Shown piece after piece: positions 26,513 through 35,989 of a DNA stretch of 64,000 nucleotides (within the stretch, counting starts at the first letter, position 1; each line of letters begins with the position of its first letter). Source of the DNA: Pelagibius sp037652055 (GTDB lineage Bacteria > Pseudomonadota > Alphaproteobacteria > Kiloniellales > Kiloniellaceae); the NCBI RefSeq assembly GCF_037652055.1, contig NZ_JBBKAH010000008.1, forward strand, positions 191,906-255,905. Reading direction: 5' to 3'. The translations under genes were made by a program, and so were the position numbers. The notes beneath the pieces are model-generated. The model was not told the origin of the DNA and did not search any database. It saw nothing but the letters and a program-made list of their open reading frames with translations.

Positions 26513-28032
26513 GCGCGACGTCGAGAGCGGAGGCCGAGATGGCGACAACCGGGCCGGCGCAGCGGCGCGCCTGGCTGCGTGCCCTGCTGCTGTTCGCCGC
26601 GGCGACGGCGTTGCTGTTCGGCCTGATGCATCAGACCGTGGCCACGCTGGTGCGCACCTGGACGACGTCGGATACCTTCGGCTACGGATTTCTCATTCTC
26701 CCCATCGTGCTGTTCCTGCTGTACCAGCGGCGCCGCAACCTTGCCGCAGTCGCGCCGCAGCCGTGCTTCTGGGCGCTGGCGTGGCTCGCGGGTGCGTTGC
26801 TGGTGAATCTGATCGGCACGGTCGGCAGCGTCACGCTGTTGAAGCAGTTGGCCTTCATCGGCTTGTGGCAGGGGCTCTTCGCGCTGCTGTTCGGCTGGGG
26901 GGCGGTGAAGCGGGCGCTCTTTCCCCTGTTCTTCCTGATCTTTGCGGTGCCGATGGGGGAGGAGGTGGTCCCCTTTCTGCAGACCATCACGGCTGAGATC
27001 GCGGTGTTCCTGCTGCGCGCTTCGGGGATTCCCACCTTTCACAGCGGCGTGCTCATCGAGATTCCTTCGGGCAACTTCGTCGTCGCCGATGTCTGCTCCG
27101 GCGCGCGTTTCCTGATCACGACGCTGGTGCTCGGCGCCCTGGCGTCGAACCTCTTCTTCCTCTCCTGGCGCCGCCGCGCCGTGTTCATGCTGGCATGCCT
27201 GGTGGTGCCGATCCTCGCCAACGGCCTGCGCGCCTATGGCATCGTTCTGCTGGCACATCTCACGGACCACGCTCTGGCGGTTACGGTCGACCACATCCTC
27301 TACGGCTTCATCTTCCTGTCTATCGTGCTGCTCATCCTGACCGGCATCGGCTCGCTGTTTCGCGAGCGCTGGGGCCAGGACGAGGCGCCGAGGCACGCGC
27401 CGGCGCAGCCCGCAACGCGCGCCGTCTCCAGCCTTGCGGCCTTCGTCCTGGGAGCGGTTCTGCTCGCAGGCGGCCAGGCCTGGGCCCTGCAGGTTGCCGC
27501 GCCGCCCGAGATGGCTGGTGCGACCGACCCGCAAGCGCTGCAGCCCGATGATGGCTGGCAGCCCGCCGAGGCCGGATTGCCCGAGTGGAAACCGGCCTTT
27601 CCGGGGGCAGATCGCCAGGTGCTGGAGAGCTACAAGGGGACGGATGGCACGGTCGCCTTCTTTGCCGCGCACTATCTCTATCAGCGGGACGGCCACGAGA
27701 TCATCGCGGTCGGCAACAGTTTCATTGGTCATGGCCAGGAACGGCAGGTGACCCGTTTCGAAGACGTCGAGGTCAGCGGGCACGCCGGTGAACTGACCGT
27801 GCAAGAGACGGTGGTTCTGTTCACCGACGGGCCGTATCTCATCTGGTCCTGGTACGAGGTGGGCGGCAGCACGACCGCCTCTTCGGTCAGAGCGAAGCTG
27901 TTGGAACTCTGGCACGCGCTGAGCGGCGGCCCACGCGAGGCTACTGCCTTCGCGCTGCTCACCGCCGCCGGGGATGACCTGGCCGCCGACCGGGCACGGC
28001 TGCAGTCCTTCCTGGCGGGGCTCGGGCGCTGA
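26509..28032 (+). CDS. xrtA: Exosortase A fused to an EpsI domain
   Basis: A 507-residue protein. The N-terminal half is a multi-pass exosortase with the catalytic Cys in VADVCSGARF (Cys196), the Arg in NGLRAYG (Arg241) and a His in DHILYGF (His262), the predicted Cys-Arg-His set. Exosortases are thought to cleave PEP-CTERM proteins at the inner membrane, like sortases. From about residue 310 a further membrane helix leads into a periplasmic EpsI (DUF3485) domain, which in many genomes is a separate gene. An internal ATG at codon 11 is an alternative start. No PEP-CTERM substrate occurs in the window, so targets must lie elsewhere in the genome. Confidence 0.92.
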   Translation: MSATSRAEAEMATTGPAQRRAWLRALLLFAAATALLFGLMHQTVATLVRTWTTSDTFGYGFLILPIVLFLLYQRRRNLAAVAPQPCFWALAWLAGALLVNLIGTVGSVTLLKQLAFIGLWQGLFALLFGWGAVKRALFPLFFLIFAVPMGEEVVPFLQTITAEIAVFLLRASGIPTFHSGVLIEIPSGNFVVADVCSGARFLITTLVLGALASNLFFLSWRRRAVFMLACLVVPILANGLRAYGIVLLAHLTDHALAVTVDHILYGFIFLSIVLLILTGIGSLFRERWGQDEAPRHAPAQPATRAVSSLAAFVLGAVLLAGGQAWALQVAAPPEMAGATDPQALQPDDGWQPAEAGLPEWKPAFPGADRQVLESYKGTDGTVAFFAAHYLYQRDGHEIIAVGNSFIGHGQERQVTRFEDVEVSGHAGELTVQETVVLFTDGPYLIWSWYEVGGSTTASSVRAKLLELWHALSGGPREATAFALLTAAGDDLAADRARLQSFLAGLGR

Positions 28033-28319
28033 GTAGGCGCGGTGCGATCTGCGCTTGGACGCCGAGGGGCCAACCAGGTTCAGGCCGAAACGGCTGGACA
28101 GGGGGAAGCGCATTTGCAACATAGACCCCACCAATCGCCGGGGCGCCCGAAGCCGTGCATTATCAGGCGGGAAGCAGCGCAGTCGCTCCACGGTCCGGCA
28201 AGCGGACCGGCGGCGAAAGTGCATAAGCCGACCGCGGCGCCATGCCGGGCAAACGGGGCTCAGCCAGCCTGTGCCGGGCGAACGGGGTGGGCATGAGGAG
28301 TCCGGGGGAAGACGGTAGC

Positions 28320-29318
28320 ATGGGGTCCACAGACCCGGTTTTCATCGTAGGCGGAGCCCGTTCCGGTACCACCTTCCTGGCGAAGCTTTTCGACAGCCAC
28401 CCCGATGTGCTGTACCGCCACGAGCCCGACTCTGTTCTGGTCAACACGCAGATTCCCTTCGTGCCGCGTGCCGACGAGATCGAGCGCTTTGCCGAGCCGG
28501 CGCGGCGCTATCTCGAGGCCCTGTGCCACGTCAGCGCGACGAAAGTCTCCGGCCAGGCGCCGTTCTTCGACAAGTCCTACCGTTCGGGCCTGCGGAGGAA
28601 ATGCCTTCTTGCCAATCTCTACCTGGCTAAGGCGGCGGAGCGCCTGTGCGGCCCGCTGCGGCGCAAGCCGCTGCCCGTCGCGGATTTCATCAACGGCGCG
28701 GACGAGCGCGTTCGCTGCGTCATGAAATCCGTCGACTCGCCCTGGCGCACGCCGCTCTTTGCCAAGGCGATGCAAAACCTGCGCGTGGTCCACATCGTGC
28801 GCCATCCTTGTGCCGTGGTGAACTCGCGGCTGCGCGGCATCGAGAGCAAGCTGATGGGGTCCGACACCTACCTGCGCCCGCCGTTCGAAGCCGGCATGGC
28901 GGAGGGTTATCCCTTCACGCTGGAAGAGCTGGAGGCCGCGAGCTTTGAGGAGAAGACGGCATTCCTCTGGATGATCTGCAATCAGCGGATCCACGACGAG
29001 CTGGAGAACCTGGGAAGATACAGCATGGTCGTTTACGAGGATCTCTGCCGCGACCTGGAGGCGACCACGCGCCGCCTGTTCGAGGGGGTCGACCTTGCCT
29101 GGTCGCCGCAGACTCAGAAGTTCATCGACGATCTTGAGACCAGCGACCGGCGCGACGCCGGCTATTTCAACGTTCTGCGACCGCCGCTCACCTCGCTGGA
29201 CAAGTGGCGCGAGCAGTTGAGCGGCGAACAGATCGCCAGGATCGAGCGCGTGGTCAGCCACTCGGAGATCGGCCGCCGCTTTCTGGGCGGCAGCCTGCGA
29301 GACGGGCGGCAGCCGTGA
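28320..29318 (+). CDS. Sulfotransferase family protein
   Basis: A protein of 332 residues with the phosphosulfate loop VGGARSGTTFLAKL (residues 10-23) and HIVRHPCAVVNSRL (158-171), where RHP replaces the usual RDG/RDP. Four cysteines are spread through the central part. The ATG at 28320 is chosen because GGGGGAAG lies eight bases upstream; in-frame starts at 28242 and 28293 are worse placed. The stop overlaps the GTG of the glycosyltransferase downstream. It is a divergent member of the sulfotransferase group and its acceptor is unknown. Confidence 0.83.
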   Translation: MGSTDPVFIVGGARSGTTFLAKLFDSHPDVLYRHEPDSVLVNTQIPFVPRADEIERFAEPARRYLEALCHVSATKVSGQAPFFDKSYRSGLRRKCLLANLYLAKAAERLCGPLRRKPLPVADFINGADERVRCVMKSVDSPWRTPLFAKAMQNLRVVHIVRHPCAVVNSRLRGIESKLMGSDTYLRPPFEAGMAEGYPFTLEELEAASFEEKTAFLWMICNQRIHDELENLGRYSMVVYEDLCRDLEATTRRLFEGVDLAWSPQTQKFIDDLETSDRRDAGYFNVLRPPLTSLDKWREQLSGEQIARIERVVSHSEIGRRFLGGSLRDGRQP

Positions 29319-30625
29319 AGATCCTCCTGGTCACCTGGTATTTTCCGCCGACCCGGACCATCGCGGCGGTACGGCTCGGCAAGCTGGCGCGCTACCTGCT
29401 GAGCCAGGGACACGACGTGCGTGTCCTGACACCGAAAGAACCGCCCCTGCCGCAGGACCTCTCGGTCGATTTCCCCGAGGAGCGTGTCACGCGCACCGCA
29501 TGGCGCGACCCGCAGGCAGACGATGCCGCGGGGCCGCGCCGCCCGCCGCCGGCCACGGTGGGCAGCGTGCCCGAGGGCGGGGTCAGCAATCCTTCCTGGC
29601 TGAAGCGCACCCTATGGCGTCTGCACGCCAGCTTCTCCGACTTCCCCGACGGGCGGGTGAGCTGGCAGCCTTTCGCGGTCGAGGCCGGCGGTGCGCTGCT
29701 GGACGGCTGGCGGCCCGATCTGGTCTTCGCCAGCGGCCCGCCGTTTACCACCCTGTTCGTCGGCCGTGACCTCAGCCGTCGGTTCGATCTGCCTCTGGTG
29801 CTGGAGTTTCGCGACCGCTGGTCTGAAGACCCCTATGCGCCTCCTTTCTTCTGGCGTCGGTGGCGCAACCGCCTGGCGGAGAACGAGCTGATCGCCCAGG
29901 CGCGGGCGCTGGTGACGGTGTCGCAACCCTGGGCGAAGGCCTACCGGGCGCGCTTCGGCAAGCCGGTCGAGGTGGTCTACAACGGCTACGATGCCGAGTT
30001 CTGCGGCGAGGGGCCCTTCGACGGCGCAGCCGGCCGGCCGGCCTTGGAGATCGTCTATACCGGCGGTATCTACCCCGGCTATCGCGATCCCTCGCCGCTG
30101 TTCGCCGCCATGAAGCTGCTGGAAGACCGCGGGCTGCAATGCCGGATGATCTTCCATGGCGTGCGGCCGGCCACCGTCACGCCGCTGGCGGAAGCCCAGG
30201 GTGTCACCCACCTGGTGGACATTCGCGAGGTGCTGGCCCACGAGGAGGCGCTGCGGCGCCAGCGCGAGTCCGATATCCTGGTCCTGCTGCAGTGGAACGA
30301 CCCCAAGGAGCAGGGAAACGTGCCGGGCAAGTTCTTCGAGTACCTTGGCGCGCGCCGGCCGATCCTGGTGCTGGGCCTGCATGACGGCGTCCCTGCGACG
30401 ATCGTGAAGGAGCGTGAAGCGGGCTTCTTCTCGAACGATCCGGAGGAGATCGCCCGCCAGCTGACCCGCTGGCTGGAGATCAAGGGGGAGAAGGGGCTGC
30501 TGCCGCCGGTGCCGGAGAGCGGCCGCGCGGGCTTTTCGCGTGACGAACAGTACGCCCGCCTCGAGCGGTTTTTCATGGAGCTGCTCGGCAGCGCCCCTGC
30601 TTCGAACAATCAGGGCCCCAGGTGA
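29315..30625 (+). CDS. Family 4 glycosyltransferase
   Basis: A 436-residue GT-B enzyme. The N-terminal Rossmann half begins with KILLVTWYFPP and carries the acceptor-side glycine segment. The C-terminal half has YNGYD, IVYTGGIYPGYRD and a nucleotide-sugar region with GNVPGKFFEYLGA, where the family's E-x7-E motif is poorly kept. The start is the GTG at 29315, which overlaps the previous stop; the open frame upstream lies within the sulfotransferase gene. The gap to prsT is 22 bases. It probably adds one sugar to the lipid-linked repeat on the cytoplasmic face; donor and linkage are unknown. Confidence 0.86.
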   Translation: MKILLVTWYFPPTRTIAAVRLGKLARYLLSQGHDVRVLTPKEPPLPQDLSVDFPEERVTRTAWRDPQADDAAGPRRPPPATVGSVPEGGVSNPSWLKRTLWRLHASFSDFPDGRVSWQPFAVEAGGALLDGWRPDLVFASGPPFTTLFVGRDLSRRFDLPLVLEFRDRWSEDPYAPPFFWRRWRNRLAENELIAQARALVTVSQPWAKAYRARFGKPVEVVYNGYDAEFCGEGPFDGAAGRPALEIVYTGGIYPGYRDPSPLFAAMKLLEDRGLQCRMIFHGVRPATVTPLAEAQGVTHLVDIREVLAHEEALRRQRESDILVLLQWNDPKEQGNVPGKFFEYLGARRPILVLGLHDGVPATIVKEREAGFFSNDPEEIARQLTRWLEIKGEKGLLPPVPESGRAGFSRDEQYARLERFFMELLGSAPASNNQGPR

Positions 30626-30647
30626 CAGGCTTGGTGCGGAGGTAGCG

Positions 30648-33110
30648 ATGGGCAGATGCAACAGGTCGACGCTGGGCGCATGCGCCAGGCGCCCGATACA
30701 TCCAGAACCGCCGAGCGGGCGCAGTCTGATCCGCGCCCTGCTGCTGGCGGTGGGGGCCTGCTGGCTGCTCGCGGGACAGCCCGCCGCCGCAAAGGTTGAG
30801 CCCGAGGCGTCCCGCGCCCACTACGCGGCCGCGGCGGAATATGCCGCCCGGGGCGAACTGCGTGCCGCGGTGATCGAGCTGAAGAACGCCCTGCAGCGCG
30901 ATCCCGAGAACGCGGAGGCGCGCCTGCTGCTCGGCGATGTCTACGCGCGGGGGGGCAATGGCGCGGCTGCCGAAAAGGAGCTGCGCGCTGCCGAGCGCCT
31001 GGGCATCGAGCGGGCGCGGCTGATCGTGCCGCTGGGGCGCGCGCTGGCGCTGCAAGGCCGCTTCGAGCAGCTGCTGGAGGAACTGCCGGCGGAGAGCGAC
31101 GATCCGGCGCTCGACCTGGAAGTCCTGCTGCTGCGCGCCGAAGCGGAGTCCGGCCTCGGACGATGGGAGGCCGCGCGAGACAGTTATGATACCGCGGCCG
31201 CCAAGGCGCCTGGGGATGCCCGGATACCGTACGGCAGAGGACGGATCGCGCTGGCTCAGGGCGATCTGGCGGTAGCGGAAGCTGAAGCGACCGCAGCCCT
31301 GGCCCTCGACGCGGGCATGTCGGAGGCCCTGCTGCTGCAGGCCGAGGCGCGCCGGGTAGGCGGCGATCCGGAAGGTGCCGTGGCGCCCTTCGAGGCGATC
31401 CTGGCAAAGCCCGGTGTGTCGCCCGGCATCGCGATCCGCGCGCGGCTCGGTCTGGCCGGCGCGCTTCTCGCCCTCAATCGGGACGCCGAGGCGCAGCGCG
31501 AGGTCTCAGGCGTGCTGGACATCGCGCCGCAACTGCCGCTGGCCGCCTACCTGCAGGCTTTGATCCAGGTGAGGGGTCAGGACTACGCGGCCGCGCGCAA
31601 GGCTCTGGAGGCCGCGGCTCCCGCTCTCGAGGGATTTCCCCCGGCGCAGTTTCTCTTCGGCGCCGTCTATTACCAGGCGGAGGAACTGGAGACGGCCCGC
31701 TCCTGGCTGGCGCGCCACCTGCGGGCCGTCCCGCAGAACCTGCAGGCTCGCAAGCTGCTCGCCGCAACCCTGCTGCGCCTGAAGGCTATCGACGAGGCCC
31801 TCGCGGTGCTGGAGCCGGCCGCTGAGCAGGCGCCGGACGACCCCCAGGTGCTGCTGCTGCTTGGCAATGCCTATCTCGGCAGCGGCCGCATGGCAGAAGC
31901 CTCTGCGATGCTGGGCAGGGCCGCCGAACTGGCGCCGCAGGATCCGCGCGTGCTGAGCCAGCTGGCGGTGACCCAATTGGCGACGGGGGAGCGCGACGAA
32001 GCGCTGGCGACACTGAACGCCACCTTCGATCTGGGCGCCGATGCCAGCGCGATCGGCTATGCGCTTGCATTCTCCCATCTTCAGGCCGGAGACTTCGCGG
32101 CCGCCCTGACGGTGGCGCAGGATCTCAGCCGCCGTTTTCCGCAGAGCGCCATCGCCGCGAACCTGGAGGGCGGTGCCTACGCGGCCATGGGCGCGTTGGA
32201 CAAGGCGCGGACGGCCTTCGAGAGGGGCCTTGCGATCGAGCCCGGCTTCAACGAGGCCCGTGCCAACCTGGCGGCCCTGAAGGCGCAGTCGGGCGACGCA
32301 GCCGGGGCAGAGGCGGAATACCAGGAGATTCTATCGCGGGAGGCGGGCAATGCGGCCGCGCTGTTGGGGATGGCGGCGCTGGCCAATCATCGCGGTGACA
32401 CCGCCGCCACCCGGCAATGGCTGGAGAGCGCCGTGAAGGCCAATCCCGACAACGTGAAAGCCTCCCTGGCTCTCGGCGAGCATCTCACGCAGCAGGGCGA
32501 CCTGGCCGGGGCGGTGCGGCTGTTGCAGGATTTCACCATCCGGCAGCCGCGCAATCCGCAGGCCCTGGTGGCGCTGGGCCGGGTCCAGTCAAGGCTCGGC
32601 GCGTTCCCCGAGGCCGTGCGGAGCTACCGGCGCCTGTCGGAGGTGACCAATGGTTCCGCAGGGTCCCGCTTGTTGCTGGCGGAGGCACAGCTTGCCGCCG
32701 GAGAGCTGGGCGCGGCGACCGCGTCCTACGAGGGCCTGAAGGCGGTGGCGGCCGACAATCCCGTGGTGTGGAACAACCTCGCCTGGCTCTACCAGCAAGC
32801 CGGCGACGCCCGGGCCGCTGCCCATGGTGAAAGGGCGCTGGAACTCGCCCCCGGCCAGCCGGCGATCATGGACACGCTGGGCTGGATCTTGCTGGACGCC
32901 GACCAGGTCCAGCGTGCTCTCGAGTTGCTGAAGCAGGCACATGAAGCCGCGCCGGCTGCCGATGACATCGCCTACCACTACGCGGCGGCGCTGCACAGGA
33001 CGGGCGACACGGCGGCGGCGCGGGCGCTGCTGGAGAAGACCCTGCAGAGCGGGCGGCCCTTCGCCGCCCGTGCGGAAGCCGCGGCCCTGCTGGAAGAGCT
33101 GGGCTCGTAA
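30648..33110 (+). CDS. prsT: TPR-repeat protein of the PEP-CTERM system (PrsT type)
   Basis: An 820-residue protein with a signal sequence after a basic start (RALLLAVGACWLLAG, cleavage after AAA near residue 45), followed by some twenty tetratricopeptide-like helical pairs up to the C-terminus. Family members are typically around 900 residues and are found beside exosortase A; they are thought to be periplasmic scaffolds for polysaccharide assembly. A Cys in VGACWLL could be read as a lipobox, but the position fits poorly. The ATG at 30648 has GGAGG five bases upstream, which decides the start. It ends the exosortase-containing plus-strand run. Confidence 0.87.
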   Translation: MGRCNRSTLGACARRPIHPEPPSGRSLIRALLLAVGACWLLAGQPAAAKVEPEASRAHYAAAAEYAARGELRAAVIELKNALQRDPENAEARLLLGDVYARGGNGAAAEKELRAAERLGIERARLIVPLGRALALQGRFEQLLEELPAESDDPALDLEVLLLRAEAESGLGRWEAARDSYDTAAAKAPGDARIPYGRGRIALAQGDLAVAEAEATAALALDAGMSEALLLQAEARRVGGDPEGAVAPFEAILAKPGVSPGIAIRARLGLAGALLALNRDAEAQREVSGVLDIAPQLPLAAYLQALIQVRGQDYAAARKALEAAAPALEGFPPAQFLFGAVYYQAEELETARSWLARHLRAVPQNLQARKLLAATLLRLKAIDEALAVLEPAAEQAPDDPQVLLLLGNAYLGSGRMAEASAMLGRAAELAPQDPRVLSQLAVTQLATGERDEALATLNATFDLGADASAIGYALAFSHLQAGDFAAALTVAQDLSRRFPQSAIAANLEGGAYAAMGALDKARTAFERGLAIEPGFNEARANLAALKAQSGDAAGAEAEYQEILSREAGNAAALLGMAALANHRGDTAATRQWLESAVKANPDNVKASLALGEHLTQQGDLAGAVRLLQDFTIRQPRNPQALVALGRVQSRLGAFPEAVRSYRRLSEVTNGSAGSRLLLAEAQLAAGELGAATASYEGLKAVAADNPVVWNNLAWLYQQAGDARAAAHGERALELAPGQPAIMDTLGWILLDADQVQRALELLKQAHEAAPAADDIAYHYAAALHRTGDTAAARALLEKTLQSGRPFAARAEAAALLEELGS

Positions 33111-33118
33111 GCGCGCGG

Positions 33119-34009
33119 CTAAAGCCCGAAGCGGCGCTGGCGCTGCTGATAGGCGCGGATCGCGCGCAGGAAGTCGATCTTGCGGAAGTCGGGCCAGTCG
33201 ATTTCGGTGAAATAGAATTCGCTGTAGGCGCTCTGCCACAGCAGGAAGCCGGACAGGCGCAGTTCGCCGCTGGTGCGGATGATGAGGTCGGGATCCGGGA
33301 GGTCGGGCAGGTAGAGATGCTCGGCGATGGTTTCGGCCGAGATGTCCTCGATCGCGGCGGCGGGATCCTCCGCAATGAGAATCCTGGCACGCAGCAGGGA
33401 GCGCAGGGCATCGACCAGTTCGGCCCGGCCGTCGTAGGCCGCGGCGATGGTCAGCACCACCGCGTCGTGGTCTTTGGTCGCCTCCTGCGCCGCTTCGATG
33501 GCGGCGCGGGTCTGCGGCGGCAGCAGGTCGAGCCGGCCGGCCGCGCGGACGCGAACGCCGTGCTGGCGCACGAAAGGGCCTGTCGAGAGAGCTGACAGCT
33601 TGTTCTGGATCGCCGCGAGGATGCCGTTGACCTCTTCGGGCGCGCGCTCCAGGTTCTTCGTCGAGCAGACCCAGAGCGTGACCGCCGGGATGCCCAGGGC
33701 GATACAGCAGTCCAGCACCTCATCGAGCTTCTCCGCACCCAGAGCATAGAGCGTGCAGGGGTCGGCGATGCGCCGCCGCCGGCCGAAGCGGCGATTGCCG
33801 TCGAGAATGATGCCGACGTGGCGAGGCCGCGCCGCCTGGAGAATCTGACCGACCAGCCGGCGCTCGTAGGCGCGGTAGAGCAGCCGCTTGATCGCGTCCC
33901 GCAGGGTGGAGAGGAAACGCCGCTCAGCGCTTGCCGCAGGAACGCCTGGAGCCCCCTCGGCCGCGGCCTCCGGCTGATTCTGGCCCGCGATGTCCTGCTG
34001 TTGCGTCAC
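33119..34009 (-). CDS. Undecaprenyl-diphosphate-synthase-like cis-prenyltransferase
   Basis: A 296-residue protein of the UppS family. It has HVGIILDGNRRFGRR (residues 64-78), including the catalytic Asp70, and the late RTSGELRLSGFLLWQ and YFTEIDWPDF signatures. The usual GNGRWA is GNRRFG here, so it is a divergent member and may not be the housekeeping enzyme. Such enzymes make long-chain polyprenyl diphosphate, the carrier of lipid-linked sugars. An Ala/Gln-rich N-terminus of about 30 residues precedes the domain. The start is GTG at 34009 with GGAGGG nearby. It lies 21 bases downstream of the mannose-1-phosphate guanylyltransferase gene, consistent with a dedicated carrier for this polymer. 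Confidence 0.83.
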   Translation of the reverse strand: MTQQQDIAGQNQPEAAAEGAPGVPAASAERRFLSTLRDAIKRLLYRAYERRLVGQILQAARPRHVGIILDGNRRFGRRRRIADPCTLYALGAEKLDEVLDCCIALGIPAVTLWVCSTKNLERAPEEVNGILAAIQNKLSALSTGPFVRQHGVRVRAAGRLDLLPPQTRAAIEAAQEATKDHDAVVLTIAAAYDGRAELVDALRSLLRARILIAEDPAAAIEDISAETIAEHLYLPDLPDPDLIIRTSGELRLSGFLLWQSAYSEFYFTEIDWPDFRKIDFLRAIRAYQQRQRRFGL

Positions 34010-34030
34010 CGGCCCTCGCGTCCCTCCGCG

Positions 34031-35149
34031 TCAATTGTCGCCGCCGGCGGAACGCTCAGCGACAAGGCAAGCATAGCGCGGATCTCCCGCCAGGACGTCG
34101 ACCAGGGATCTGAGATCCTGGGAGCGATCCAACGGGCAGACCAGGATGGCGTCGTCCGACACGACCACGGCGATGCCGTCCAGACCGAGTGCTGCCACCG
34201 GCAGGGTGTCGCTGCGCAGATAGCTGTTCCGGCTGTCGACCGCCACGACCGCTCCCTCCACCAGGTTGCCGCTTGCGTCCTTCGCCGCGACCTGGTGGAG
34301 CGCCTCCCAGGAGCCGACGTCGGACCAGCCGATGTCGATCGGAACGACGGCGCCATCCGACGTGCGCTCCATCACCGCCTTGTCGAAGGGGATGCTCGGC
34401 TGGGCCTTGAAAGCGTCCTCATCGAGCCGCAGGAAGTCTTCGTCGGCCTTGGCGCCGGCCAGCGCGTCACGGCAGGCGCTCACAATGGCCGGCTCGTGAC
34501 GCTCCATTTCTTCGACCAGGCGGCGCGCCGTGAGCAGAAACATGCCGCTGTTCCAGACATACCCGCCGCTTGCCAGGTAGCTTTGGGCCGTTGCGAGATC
34601 GGGCTTCTCGACGAAGCGGTCGATGGCGTGGCACCCGGGGCAGCCGGCCAGGGGCTCGCCCTGCCTGATGTAGCCGTATCCGGTCTCTGCATGCTGCGGA
34701 CTGGCGCCGAAGGTGACGATGCGGCCCTGGAGGGCCGCCGGGGCAGCTAGGGCGATCGCCTCGGCAAGACCCTGCCGGTCCCGAACGGTGTGGTCCGACG
34801 GGGCCAGCAGCAGAAGGGCGTCGGGATTGTCGCCGGCCAGAAACAGCGCGGCCGTGGTGGCGGCCGCGGCGGTATTGCGCAGAGCCGGCTCCAGCACGAT
34901 CGCCAGGGGCTTCACCTCCATCTGTTGCAGTTGCTCGGCGACAAGGAAGCGGTGGGAGCGGTTGCAGATCAACAGGGGCGGCGCGAAAACCTGCGGTGCC
35001 GCGAAGCGGTCGACGGTTTCCTGCAGCAGGGTCCGGTCGCCCACAAGGCGCACGAAGGGCTTGGGACGCCAGGGTCTGGAAAGAGGCCACAGCCGAACGC
35101 CGCTGCCGCCAGCGAGGATCACCGGCTGGATGAGGGACGAGGCGGCCAT
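34031..35149 (-). CDS. manC: Mannose-1-phosphate guanylyltransferase
   Basis: A 372-residue sugar nucleotidyltransferase with VILAGGSGVRLWPLSR near the N-terminus (consensus GGSGTRLWPLSR, so Thr is replaced by Val), FVEKP and WNSGMFLL in the middle. It would make GDP-mannose from GTP and mannose-1-phosphate. Unlike the two-domain ManC/AlgA proteins of about 470 residues, it lacks the C-terminal phosphomannose isomerase cupin, so an isomerase must be encoded elsewhere. GGAAAGAGA precedes the ATG. It is transcribed with the prenyltransferase downstream. Sugar specificity is assumed from the family. Confidence 0.85.
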   Translation of the reverse strand: MAASSLIQPVILAGGSGVRLWPLSRPWRPKPFVRLVGDRTLLQETVDRFAAPQVFAPPLLICNRSHRFLVAEQLQQMEVKPLAIVLEPALRNTAAAATTAALFLAGDNPDALLLLAPSDHTVRDRQGLAEAIALAAPAALQGRIVTFGASPQHAETGYGYIRQGEPLAGCPGCHAIDRFVEKPDLATAQSYLASGGYVWNSGMFLLTARRLVEEMERHEPAIVSACRDALAGAKADEDFLRLDEDAFKAQPSIPFDKAVMERTSDGAVVPIDIGWSDVGSWEALHQVAAKDASGNLVEGAVVAVDSRNSYLRSDTLPVAALGLDGIAVVVSDDAILVCPLDRSQDLRSLVDVLAGDPRYACLVAERSAGGDN

Positions 35150-35359
35150 GTTCTCTTTCCGATCGCCGGAAGCGGGTTCCGGCCTGCGTAGGACGACGTG
35201 TCTGCTAAGCGGCGCGGCGGCCCGTCAGGCTGTCCGGAGCCTGTGCCGGCGATCCCGCCGCGCCAGGTCCGCAAACCTCAGGCGCAGACCGTCCGGCGCT
35301 GCGGGAAGGGCCGTGCTTGCTGAGTCGGCGCCGGTGAAACGTCGCGTCCGGCGACATGC

Positions 35360-35989
35360 TCAAAAGAAGGTTTCCGGGACGATAAGGATGTCGCCGGGCA
35401 GCAGAGCCACATTGGCGGAAATGTCCCCGTCTTCCAGGAGGTCGTCGAGGCGGACCCGATACTCCTGGATCGCGCCGTCCTGCGTGCGCACCAGTGTGGT
35501 GTTGTTGCCGTCGGCGAAATCGGTCAAACCGCCCGTTTGGATGATGACGTCGAGCACGGTCATGTTGGCGCGATAGGGAATGGCCTGGGGCTCCGAGGCC
35601 TCGCCGACAATGCGAACCTGCTGCGGGAACGTGCCGACGAAGCCGCCGACGATCACCGTGACCAGCGGGTCCTGGATGTAGACGGCGAGTTCCGTTTCGA
35701 TCTCGCGGGAGAGGTCGCTGGGGGTCTTGCCCTCGACATAGAGATCTTCGATGAGCGGCACGGAAATGCGGCCGTCGGGCCGGACATTAACCGTGGTGGT
35801 CAGTTCCGCATTGCGCCAGACGAAAATGGTCAGAGAGTCGCCTGCACCGATCTGGTAGAGGGGAGGAGCCTCAGGCGCTTCAAACTGCGCTTCCGGGACC
35901 TCCGGTTTGGTGGAGCAGGCCGCCAAGCCTGCCGCGATCAGGACCGCACCAAACAATGAAGCGATCGACTTCGTCCCCCTGCCGGTCAT
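35360..35989 (-). CDS. Polysaccharide export lipoprotein (Wza/BexD type)
   Basis: A 209-residue protein with a lipoprotein signal (LIAAGLAACS, lipobox Cys near residue 25). A Poly_export domain follows, starting at YQIGAGDSLTIFVWRN with NVRPDGRISVPLI, and then one SLBB-like domain (VRIVGEASEPQAIPYR). It would form the periplasmic ring of the outer-membrane export channel. It is short compared with Wza (about 380 residues), as in exosortase-A-type loci where the C-terminal helix is absent. It shares its whole domain layout with the N-terminal part of the fusion protein at 59595. The start has GGGGGAGG upstream. It is separated from the manC gene by about 210 bases with no visible gene. Confidence 0.88.
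   Translation of the reverse strand: MTGRGTKSIASLFGAVLIAAGLAACSTKPEVPEAQFEAPEAPPLYQIGAGDSLTIFVWRNAELTTTVNVRPDGRISVPLIEDLYVEGKTPSDLSREIETELAVYIQDPLVTVIVGGFVGTFPQQVRIVGEASEPQAIPYRANMTVLDVIIQTGGLTDFADGNNTTLVRTQDGAIQEYRVRLDDLLEDGDISANVALLPGDILIVPETFF

Noticed and set aside
26182..28224. A 680-codon minus-strand frame opposite the exosortase gene
   Set aside because: The exosortase frame has intact catalytic motifs; the opposite frame has no recognisable feature.
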